From Actinomycetes bacterium (GTDB lineage: Bacteria > Actinomycetota > Actinomycetes > Propionibacteriales > Nocardioidaceae), in the NCBI GenBank assembly GCA_023460975.1, contig JAEWOG010000067.1, positions 1-64,000 on the forward strand: DNA of 64,000 nucleotides, read 5' to 3'. The translations under genes were made by a program, and so were the position numbers. Positions 55,636-64,000 of the stretch are shown in pieces. The stretch's first letter is position 1. Each line of letters starts with the position of its first letter. Below the pieces are notes generated by a model. That model made no database searches. It saw only the letters and a program-made list of their open reading frames with translations, and was not told where the DNA came from.

Positions 55636-57066
55636 TCAGCCGCGCAGCCGGCCCATCCACTCCTCGACGTCGGAGGAGGTGCGGGGGAGGGCGCCGGAGA
55701 GGTTGGTGGAGCCGTCGGCCGTCACCAGGATGTCGTCCTCGATCCGGATGCCGATGCCGCGCAGCTCCTCGGGCACGAGCAGGTCGTCGCTCTGGAAGTA
55801 CAGGCCCGGCTCGACGGTCAGCACCATGCCCTCCTCGAGATCGCCCTTGGGGTAGACGTCCGCTGCCGCGTTCGCGCAGTCGTGCACGTCCATGCCGAGC
55901 ATGTGGCTCGTGCCGTGCAGCGTCCAGCGGGCGTACAGCTTGGACTCGGGGTCGAGGGCCTCCTCGGCCGAGACGGGCAGCACACCCAGATCGGCGAGCC
56001 CGTGGGCCAGGACCTCCATCGCGGCGTTGTGGGCCGCGAGGAACGGAACGCCCGGCTTGATGGCGTCGATCCCTGCCTGCTGGGCGGCGTGGACGAGGTC
56101 GTACAGCATGCGCTGGGTGTCGGTGTAGGCGCCGTTGACGGGGATCGTGCGGGTCACGTCGGCGGTGTAGAGGTTGCGGTTCTCCACGCCCATGTCGAGC
56201 AGGACGAGCTCGCCCGGCACGATCGGGCCCGAGTTCTCGATCCAGTGCAGCGTCGTCGCGTGGGCGCCGCCGCCGACGATCGAGTCATAGCCGATGTCGT
56301 TGCCCATGGCCCGCGCGCGGCGGAAGAACGTGCCCTCGATCCACCGCTCGCCGTACTCCAGGACGCGGTCCCACTCGGCCACCGAATCGGTGAAGCCCAG
56401 GGTGGTGATGTCGCAGGCCTCGGTGAGCTGGGCGATCTCCCACTCGTCCTTGACCAGTCGCAGCTCGGAGGCGACCCGGGCGAGCTCGGCGTCGCGCTCT
56501 GCGTCACCGTCGACGGCCGCGTCCACCGCCGCCGAGATCCCGCGGTGCACGCGGGTCTTGGGGCCAGCGGAGAGCCGCTGCGAGAGCTCGTCGATGTGGC
56601 GGACCTCGAGGCCGAGCGAATCGGAGATCTCCTTCAGCGACGGGCGCCGTCCCGCCCACAACTCGCCGTACTGGCGGTCACGGAAGAACTCGTCGGTCTC
56701 CCGCGAGGAGCGGGGGCGGGCGTACAGGACTGCCTCGCCGCCCTCGATGACCAGGGTGGCGTCCGAGGTCTGGTTGCCGGAGAAGTAGGTGTGGGCCGTG
56801 TCCGGGCGGAAGCGGTAGTCGGTGTCGTTGGCCCGCACCTTGTAGCCGCCAGCGGGCAGCACGAGCCGCTCGCCGTCGAAGGCCTCGGCCAGGCGCTGCC
56901 GGCGCACGCTCGTGAAGTCCGCGACCGAGTGGCGCGGCAGGTCGAGCTCGCGATCACCCCATCCGGTGCGCATGAAGGCGGCGTACGCCGCAGGAACCGA
57001 CGGGTCGTGCGACTCGGTGTGCAGGTCGTCGGTGCTGGCAGGCTGGGCGGGGGAGGACTCACTCAC
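55636..57066 (-). CDS. pepP: aminopeptidase P family M24 metallopeptidase
   Basis: This 476-aa enzyme removes N-terminal residues before proline. The pita-bread domain carries the metal ligands: 'LVLLDMGVENRNLYTADVTR' (two Asp), 'LHGTSHMLGMDVHD' (His), 'VLTVEPGLYF' (Glu) and 'GIGIRIEDDILVT' (Glu). The N-terminal domain contains 'RFRPDTAHTYFSGNQTSDAT'. The start is GTG 57066; the frame is open further upstream but that region overlaps the divergent PrsW gene. Confidence 0.92.
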   Translation of the reverse strand: MSESSPAQPASTDDLHTESHDPSVPAAYAAFMRTGWGDRELDLPRHSVADFTSVRRQRLAEAFDGERLVLPAGGYKVRANDTDYRFRPDTAHTYFSGNQTSDATLVIEGGEAVLYARPRSSRETDEFFRDRQYGELWAGRRPSLKEISDSLGLEVRHIDELSQRLSAGPKTRVHRGISAAVDAAVDGDAERDAELARVASELRLVKDEWEIAQLTEACDITTLGFTDSVAEWDRVLEYGERWIEGTFFRRARAMGNDIGYDSIVGGGAHATTLHWIENSGPIVPGELVLLDMGVENRNLYTADVTRTIPVNGAYTDTQRMLYDLVHAAQQAGIDAIKPGVPFLAAHNAAMEVLAHGLADLGVLPVSAEEALDPESKLYARWTLHGTSHMLGMDVHDCANAAADVYPKGDLEEGMVLTVEPGLYFQSDDLLVPEELRGIGIRIEDDILVTADGSTNLSGALPRTSSDVEEWMGRLRG

Positions 57067-57124
57067 CCCTCCACCATACGCCGCCACCGTGGAGGTCCCC
57101 GCCTGCTCCGTTAGGCTGCCGCCC

Positions 57125-58246
57125 ATGCCCCGACCACGCCGAGACAGCGCTGCCTTCACGGTCATCGTGGCGCTCCTCGTCCTCGTCGGCGCGATCGCCA
57201 TCGCCGTGATCCTGCTGCTCGCCGATGCGCCCAGCAGTGTGGCGTGGGGAGTGCTGCTGGCCGCTGTCCCTGTGGGCCCGCTCGTGGGCTGCTTCATGTG
57301 GCTGGACAGGTACGAGCCCGAGCCGCGTTCCCTGCTGGTGGCCGCGCTGCTGTGGGGTGCCTTCGCGGCGACCGCCGGCGCGGTCGTCCTGCAGTTGCTG
57401 GCAGCCGGGGCGGGAGCGAGCGAGGAGCTCTCGATGGCGCTGGGCGCCCCGATCACCGAAGAGGCCACCAAGGGCATCTTCCTGCTCCTGCTGCTGTGGT
57501 GGCGCCGGGCCGAGCTGGACGGTGTCCTCGACGGCATCGTCTACGCCGGGATGGTGGGCATCGGGTTCGCCTTCACCGAGAACATCCTCTACCTCAGCGC
57601 CGCCCACACGGGCGCAGACGAGATGGGACTGACCAGCGGGCAGGCCCTGTCGGCCACCTTCGTGATGCGCATCCTGGCCAGCCCGTTCGCGCACCCCCTG
57701 TTCACGATCTTCACCGGCATCGGTGTGGGGCTGGCGATCTCGGCGCGCACCCGGTCCGTACGCCTCGTGGCCCCCGTGGTCGGGTACGCGCTTGCCGTGG
57801 TCCTGCACGGCGTGTGGAACGCGTCGACGCTGTACCGCGACGGCATGGGCTTCCTGATCGCCTACGTCGGCCTCATGTTCCCCGTCTTCGTGACGATGAT
57901 CGGGTTCGCGATCTACCGGCGCAGCAGCGAGCGCCACCTGTTGGCGGCTGCCTTCGACGATGTCGCGCGGCGGGGGTTGATCCCCGCGACCGACCTGCCG
58001 TGGCTGGTGGATCTCGCCGCGCGTCGCCGCGCCCGCTCCTGGGCCCGCCACGCGGGGGGCGACCAGGCGGCTCGCGCGATGCGGGAGTACCAGTCGGCCG
58101 CCGTCGAGCTCGCATTCCTCCACCACCGCTACCTGCGCGGTACGGCCCCCGAAGACTTCGCCGCTCGCGGTCAGGAACACCTGGCCGAGATGCAGCTGAT
58201 CCGCCCCTACATCTCCTTCCCCGGACAGGTGGTGCCCCTCCGATGA
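57125..58246 (+). CDS. PrsW family intramembrane metalloprotease
   Basis: This 373-aa protein has about eight helices and the PrsW catalytic motifs: Glu112-Glu113 with Lys116 (APITEEATKGIFL), 'GIGFAFTENILYL', 'HPLFTIFTGIGVGLA' and 'VVLHGVWNAS'. The family cleaves membrane anti-sigma factors or bacteriocin-type substrates. A 120-residue cytoplasmic tail follows the last helix. It is translationally coupled to the downstream GTPase, an unusual pairing. Confidence 0.9.
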   Translation: MPRPRRDSAAFTVIVALLVLVGAIAIAVILLLADAPSSVAWGVLLAAVPVGPLVGCFMWLDRYEPEPRSLLVAALLWGAFAATAGAVVLQLLAAGAGASEELSMALGAPITEEATKGIFLLLLLWWRRAELDGVLDGIVYAGMVGIGFAFTENILYLSAAHTGADEMGLTSGQALSATFVMRILASPFAHPLFTIFTGIGVGLAISARTRSVRLVAPVVGYALAVVLHGVWNASTLYRDGMGFLIAYVGLMFPVFVTMIGFAIYRRSSERHLLAAAFDDVARRGLIPATDLPWLVDLAARRRARSWARHAGGDQAARAMREYQSAAVELAFLHHRYLRGTAPEDFAARGQEHLAEMQLIRPYISFPGQVVPLR

Positions 58247-60030
58247 ACACACCCGCCGACTCATCCTCTGCCACGCGCATGATCACGGCCCTCGTGCAGC
58301 TGCGGGGGGCGCTGCAGGCCGTGGCGCTGCCGCTGGACATCCCCGGCGCCGACGCCCAGCGCGACGCGCAGCGCGAGATGGTCGACCAGCTGGAGGACTA
58401 CGTCATCCCGCGGCTCATGACCATCGACGCGCCGCTGCTGGCCGTCGTGGGCGGGTCCACCGGTGCCGGCAAGTCCACGCTGGTCAACACCCTGGTCGGC
58501 CACCCCGTCACGCAGCCCGGAGTGTTGCGGCCCACGACACGCTCGCCCGTGCTGGTCCACCACCCCGACGACGCGAAGTGGTTCGGCCAGGACCGGCTGC
58601 TGCCCGAGCTCGAGCGCGTCACGACCTCCACGAACGACCCGGAGGCCCTGCAGTTGGTGCCCAGCGAGGCGGTCCCGGCCGGTCTCGCGATCCTCGACGC
58701 CCCCGACATCGACAGTGTCGAGGAGCGCAACCGCACGCTCGCCGCCCAGTTGCTCGCGGCGGCCGACCTGTGGCTGTTCGTGACCTCGGCAGCCCGCTAC
58801 GCCGACCAGGTGCCGTGGGAGTTCCTGCGCAGCGCCGCCGAGCGGTCGGCGGCGGTCGCGATCGTCCTCGACCGCACCGCCCCGGAAGCCATCGAGCAGG
58901 TCTCCACCCACCTCGCCCGGATGCTGGCGGCGCGTGGCCTCAAGGACTCACCCCTGTTCACGGTGCCCGAGGGTCGCCTGGACGACGAGGGGTTGTTGCC
59001 TGCGCAGTCCGTGGCGCAGGTCCGCGGCTGGCTGCACGCCTTGGCTGCCGACGCGGGCGCGCGCTCGGTGGTGGTGCGCCAGACGCTGGACGGCGCCGTA
59101 CGCACGCTGAGTCGTCGCACGCACAGCGTCGCGGACGCCTCGCTGGAGCAGGCGCGCATGGTTGCCCAGCTGCGTCAGGATGCGGCGGCGGCGTACGAAC
59201 GCTCGCTCGCCGCGGTCACCGAGGCGGCCGAGGACGGCACCCTGCTGCGCGGCGAGGTGCTGGCGCGCTGGCAGGAGTTCGTCGGGACCGGCGAGCTGCT
59301 CAAGTCGCTCGAGACGCGAGTGGGCTGGATCCGCGACCGCGTCGTGAATGCGATCAAGGGCAAGCCGCAGCAGGCCGAGCGGGTCACGGTCGCGGTGGAG
59401 TCGGGGCTGGAGACGCTGCTGCTGGAGCACGCCGAGGCGGCCGCCGAGCGGGCCCAGCAGTCGTGGCGTTCGGTCCGCGCGGGCCAGGTGCTGCTCGACG
59501 ACGCCGGTGAGGACATGAGTCGCGCCTCCCGCGACTTCCGCCGGCGTGCCGAACGAGCCGTACGCGACTGGCAGCTCGAGGTGCTCGAGATGGTGCGCAG
59601 CGAGGGCGCCGACAAGCGGAGCACAGCGCGGTTCCTGGCGTTCGGCGTCAACGGTCTGGCGGTCACGCTCATGATCGTGGTGTTCGCCCACACCGGCGGT
59701 GTCACAGGCGGGGAGGTCGGCATCGCCGGCGGCAGCGCGGTGCTCGGGCAGAAGCTGCTCGAGGCCGTCTTCGGCGACCAGGCCGTACGGACCCTCGTCG
59801 AGCGTGCCAAGAGCCGCCTGGCCGCCAAGGTCACCGAGTTGTTCGATGCCGAAGAGCGCCGCTACCTCGACCTCATCGACTCGCTCGGAGTCTCGAGCGA
59901 GCAGGCGGAGCGGCTGCGCGAGGCGACGCGCCGAGTCGACGACCTGCGGTTCGCGGCGTCGACCAAGGCGCCCGCTGCGGCCCAGGACGAGGACTCCGAC
60001 GCGGCTGAGGACGACGACTCCCAGGACTGA
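58243..60030 (+). CDS. dynamin-like/YfjP-type membrane GTPase, first of a pair
   Basis: This 595-aa protein has a G domain with G1 'GGSTGAGKST' (residues 70-79), a Thr-rich switch 'LRPTTRSPVLVHH' and G3 'DAPDIDSVEE', then long helices and a hydrophobic segment 'VTLMIVVFAHTGG' near residue 475 with a glycine-rich stretch, and an acidic tail. The layout resembles bacterial dynamin-like proteins that remodel or fuse membranes. It overlaps the PrsW stop and is followed by a second GTPase. Confidence 0.83.
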   Translation: MNTPADSSSATRMITALVQLRGALQAVALPLDIPGADAQRDAQREMVDQLEDYVIPRLMTIDAPLLAVVGGSTGAGKSTLVNTLVGHPVTQPGVLRPTTRSPVLVHHPDDAKWFGQDRLLPELERVTTSTNDPEALQLVPSEAVPAGLAILDAPDIDSVEERNRTLAAQLLAAADLWLFVTSAARYADQVPWEFLRSAAERSAAVAIVLDRTAPEAIEQVSTHLARMLAARGLKDSPLFTVPEGRLDDEGLLPAQSVAQVRGWLHALAADAGARSVVVRQTLDGAVRTLSRRTHSVADASLEQARMVAQLRQDAAAAYERSLAAVTEAAEDGTLLRGEVLARWQEFVGTGELLKSLETRVGWIRDRVVNAIKGKPQQAERVTVAVESGLETLLLEHAEAAAERAQQSWRSVRAGQVLLDDAGEDMSRASRDFRRRAERAVRDWQLEVLEMVRSEGADKRSTARFLAFGVNGLAVTLMIVVFAHTGGVTGGEVGIAGGSAVLGQKLLEAVFGDQAVRTLVERAKSRLAAKVTELFDAEERRYLDLIDSLGVSSEQAERLREATRRVDDLRFAASTKAPAAAQDEDSDAAEDDDSQD

Positions 60031-60112
60031 CGTGCGTGCCCCCTTGTGAACGCCGTACGCCTGACCCCTAGGCTTGGGTGTCACACCAGCCACACAGATG
60101 TCGAGGAATCCG

Positions 60113-61768
60113 ATGTCGTCCTTGATCGAGGGTGCCAAGAAACGGTTCACCCGCGCGTCCAGCATCGAGGGACGGGTCGACGCGCTAGACGGCGCGCTCG
60201 CCGCCGCCCGAGGACGCATCGATGACGAGGTTCTCGACGACGCGCAGCGCACCGTCGACCGCGCCGCGAGCCGGATCCGGCTCTCTGCCGACCACACCGT
60301 CGTCGCCCTGGCGGGCGCCACGGGGTCGGGCAAGTCCTCCACCTTCAACGCCCTCACCGAGCTCGAGCTGTCCGCCGTTGGCGTCCGCCGCCCGACGACC
60401 TCGTGGGCCACGGCCTGCGTGTGGGGCAAGGAGGGCGCCGAAGAGCTCCTCGAGTGGCTCGGGATCCCGCCGCGCCACCAGGTCACCCGCGACTCGATGC
60501 TCTCGACCGGCCGCGAGGACGTGACCCTCAACGGCGTCGTGCTCCTCGACCTGCCCGACCATGACTCCACTGAGGTGGCTCACCACCTCGAGGTGGACCG
60601 CCTCGTCGAGCTCGCCGACATGCTGGTGTGGGTGCTCGACCCCCAGAAGTACGCCGACGCGGCCATCCATGACCGCTACCTGGCGCCGCTGAAGGCCCAC
60701 AAGGGCATCATGCTGGTGGTGCTCAACCACATCGACACCGTGCCGGAGAGCCGGCGCGGGGCGATGCTGGACGACGTACGACGCCTCCTCGCCCAGGACG
60801 GCCTCGACGGCGTCCCGGTGCTCTCCAGCAGCGCCCGCGAGGGCTGGGGGATCGCCGAGCTGAAGTCGCAGATCGCCAAGCGGGCCAAGGAGAAGCGCGC
60901 CACGCGGGCGCGCCTGGAGTCGGATCTGCACGCCGCTGCTGAGCGCGTGGCGACCGTGTCGGGGACGGCGCAGACGCCGTCGCTGGACGCGGAGCGGGTC
61001 CGCGCGCTCGAGCAGGCCTTCGCCGACTCGGCGGGGGTGCCGACGGTCGTCAAGGCGGTCGATGACGCCGCACGGCTGCGCGCCAACCGGGCGACGGGCT
61101 GGCCTGTCGTGTCGTGGTTCTCGCGCCTCAAGCCCGACCCGCTCAAGCGCCTCCACCTGGACCTCGGCAGCGCCGGCAAGGAACTCGTGGGTGTCTCCCG
61201 ATCGAGCCTTCCCGAGGCGACGCAGGTGCAGCGAGCCCGCGTCGACACCGAGGTGCGCAAGGTGGCCGACGACGTGAGCGCCACCCTTACCCCGGCATGG
61301 TCCAAGGCCATCCGCTCCGCCTCGACCGCACGGCTGGACGAGTTGGGCGACGGCCTCGACCGCGCGATCGCCGGCACGGACCTCGGCGTCGATCGGCTGC
61401 CCGTCTGGGCGAGTGCCGTACGGCTGGTGCAGTGGTTGCTGATCGGGGCCGTCATCGTCGGCCTCGGCTGGTTGGTCCTGCTCGGGCTGGGGACGTACGC
61501 CGGGCTGCCGAGCCCGCCGACGCCGAAGGTCGCTGGCTGGTCGCTTCCGCTGCTCCTGGTGGCCGGGGGAGTGGTGCTCGGCCTCCTGCTGGCCGGCGTG
61601 TGCCGGCTCCTGGTGTCCGCGTACGCGCGCCGACGCGCCGGTGGCGCCGAACGGCGCCTCATGGCCGCGATCTCCGAGGTGAGCGAGGAACTGGTCGTGA
61701 CCCCCGTCGAGGCCGAGCTCGCCGCGTACGAGCAGGTCCGCGAGGGTCTCCAGGCGTCGTTGCGCTGA
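60113..61768 (+). CDS. YfjP-type membrane GTPase, second of a pair
   Basis: This 551-aa GTPase has G1 'GATGSGKSS' (residues 68-76), switch 'VRRPTTSWATACVWG', G3 'DLPDHDS' and G4 'VVLNHIDTV', so the nucleotide site is complete. Two helices near residues 445-470 and 485-510 form a membrane hairpin towards the C-terminus. Heteromeric pairing with the upstream GTPase is likely, as for IniA/IniC and Streptomyces DynA/DynB. Start ATG 60113 follows GAGGAA; ATG 60098 is an alternative. Confidence 0.85.
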   Translation: MSSLIEGAKKRFTRASSIEGRVDALDGALAAARGRIDDEVLDDAQRTVDRAASRIRLSADHTVVALAGATGSGKSSTFNALTELELSAVGVRRPTTSWATACVWGKEGAEELLEWLGIPPRHQVTRDSMLSTGREDVTLNGVVLLDLPDHDSTEVAHHLEVDRLVELADMLVWVLDPQKYADAAIHDRYLAPLKAHKGIMLVVLNHIDTVPESRRGAMLDDVRRLLAQDGLDGVPVLSSSAREGWGIAELKSQIAKRAKEKRATRARLESDLHAAAERVATVSGTAQTPSLDAERVRALEQAFADSAGVPTVVKAVDDAARLRANRATGWPVVSWFSRLKPDPLKRLHLDLGSAGKELVGVSRSSLPEATQVQRARVDTEVRKVADDVSATLTPAWSKAIRSASTARLDELGDGLDRAIAGTDLGVDRLPVWASAVRLVQWLLIGAVIVGLGWLVLLGLGTYAGLPSPPTPKVAGWSLPLLLVAGGVVLGLLLAGVCRLLVSAYARRRAGGAERRLMAAISEVSEELVVTPVEAELAAYEQVREGLQASLR

Positions 61769-61951
61769 GGTGCGCCCCGGCCGGGGGCCGACCAGGAGCA
61801 GTCCGCGGACTCCGGCCAGTAGTCGTCCACAGCGTCGCGGGAAGCCCCGCTTCTCCACAGATCCGCTCGCGCGCCGCCCGGCCGGGCTCCGTGCGGGCAG
61901 GCTCGCTCGTGGCGACGCACCCCGCGTCGCGTGCGACGAGAGGTGGCTTCG

Positions 61952-62437
61952 GTGAACGAGACGACGGTGACGGTGACGGGCTGGGTCGGCGGTGACGTGA
62001 CGCTGCGTCGCGCCGGGGAGCACGTGGTGGCGACCTTCCGCATGGCGACGCGCTCAGGGCGGTGGCGTGACGGCGAGTTCCACCCGTCACCGCCCACCTG
62101 GCACCAGGTGAAGGCCTGGCGCGACCTGGGCGCCAACGCAGCCGCGAGCATCGCCAAGGGCGACCCCGTCGTCGTCCACGGCCGCCTCGTCGCGGAGCAG
62201 TGGGACCGCGAGGACGGCACCCGGGTCACCCAGTACGTCCTCGTCGCCTCCGCGATCGGGCACAACCTGGCGCACGGGCGCGGCACCTTCGCCCGTACGG
62301 CCCCGCCCGGATCCTCCACGCCCACGCCCTTGGAGCAGTCGACCCACCCGGAGCAAGGGGGCCCGGAGCCCACCTCGCAGAGCATCGGCGAGGGCGCCGA
62401 GGTGGGCGCAGCCGGCCCGCGTCCCGACGCGGCGTGA
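61952..62437 (+). CDS. ssb: single-stranded DNA-binding protein (Rv2478c-like)
   Basis: This 161-aa OB-fold protein begins 'TVTVTGWVGGDVTLRRAGEH' and 'VVATFRMATRSGRWRDGEFH', with 'WHQVKAWRDLGANAAASIAK' and 'GDPVVVHGRLVAEQWDREDG', the usual SSB strands. Instead of the acidic DDDIPF tip of the replicative SSB it ends '...GPRPDAA', so it is a paralogue. The ssb-ettA order matches M. tuberculosis Rv2478c-Rv2477c. The start is GTG 61952, 8 bases after GAGAGG. Confidence 0.88.
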   Translation: MNETTVTVTGWVGGDVTLRRAGEHVVATFRMATRSGRWRDGEFHPSPPTWHQVKAWRDLGANAAASIAKGDPVVVHGRLVAEQWDREDGTRVTQYVLVASAIGHNLAHGRGTFARTAPPGSSTPTPLEQSTHPEQGGPEPTSQSIGEGAEVGAAGPRPDAA

Positions 62438-62502
62438 GGCGGCCGGTTGCCGCCGCCGACGCCGGTTGTTCAGCACGAGTGCCTTCCACATAGGCTCTGC
62501 GC

Positions 62503-64000
<1,498 letters not shown>

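Noticed and set aside
54520..57114. 864-aa plus-strand open frame
   Set aside because: It is the complement of rlmC and pepP, which have clear catalytic motifs; the product is low-complexity Arg/Gly/His, typical of an antisense shadow.

Overview
The window is about 70% GC, carries dense short-spaced genes with frequent GTG/TTG starts and ATGA/GTGA overlaps, and encodes actinobacterial families throughout. Gene order matches the mycobacterial block pncB-clpS-DUF2017-mec-cysO-cysM-murI-(Rv1339-like MBL)-rph-rdgB and the ssb(Rv2478c-like)-ettA pair, but with extra genes inserted. With the many 'CGTACG' words, the DUF222/HNH (13E12-type) gene and LysE/ArgP, CbiMNQO and WS/DGAT genes, this suggests a chromosomal segment from a non-mycobacterial high-GC actinobacterium, most likely the Nocardioidaceae (Nocardioides or Aeromicrobium relative). 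The family assignment is inference.

Layout. 1-5.6 kb: end of a DUF3048 secreted protein, TetR regulator, YqgE/AlgH, DUF3039 plus SF2 helicase pair, HxlR regulator and hotdog thioesterase. 5.6-11.5 kb: IclR regulator with an unusual repeat insert, divergent Lrp regulator and 4-hydroxyphenylpyruvate dioxygenase, a 37-aa zinc-site protein, an M81 peptidase, and the divergent LysE exporter/ArgP pair. 11.7-16.5 kb: polar amino-acid ABC transporter, DUF1697 protein, MFS exporter with an ArsR regulator under an operator that covers the start codon. 16.5-25.8 kb: nicotinamidase and nicotinate phosphoribosyltransferase (NAD salvage) separated by a nuclease-fold gene bracketed by two long hairpins; then clpS, DUF2017, MFS, mec-cysO-cysM (carrier-protein cysteine synthesis), a secreted phosphodiesterase, murI and a class II cAMP-phosphodiesterase-like protein.

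26.5-34.1 kb: NarL-type two-component system, rph-rdgB, a remarkable 13-copy 30-bp-period repeat array, a BASS transporter, tRNA-Leu, ABC exporter and Bcp peroxiredoxin. 34.1-42.8 kb: CbiMNQO cobalt/nickel importer, DUF3618 and GroES-like proteins, wax ester synthase/DGAT, PPOX flavoprotein behind a KstR-type operator, a 47-aa GPGG membrane protein, tRNA-Lys, a carotenoid-desaturase-like FAD enzyme, a universal stress protein and tRNA-His. 42.9-53.4 kb: orn, MauE/DoxX plus DsbA-like pair, adenosine-deaminase-like enzyme, thioesterase behind a second KstR-type operator, SRPBCC protein, DUF222/HNH gene under a LexA box, a secreted collagen-like/SGNH hydrolase, tRNA-Arg, NCS2 permease and enoyl-CoA hydratase. 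53.5-64 kb: unknown membrane protein, rlmC, aminopeptidase P, a PrsW protease, two dynamin/YfjP-type membrane GTPases, ssb and the start of ettA, which runs off the window.

Repeats are a theme: a REP-like word (GGTTTCGACAGGCTCAACC plus AGCGG) lies at four intergenic sites, an unrelated GCGTCATACGAAC array lies after rdgB, and two covarying long hairpins flank the gene at 17.4-18.3 kb. No CRISPR array, transposase, rRNA or prophage was seen.
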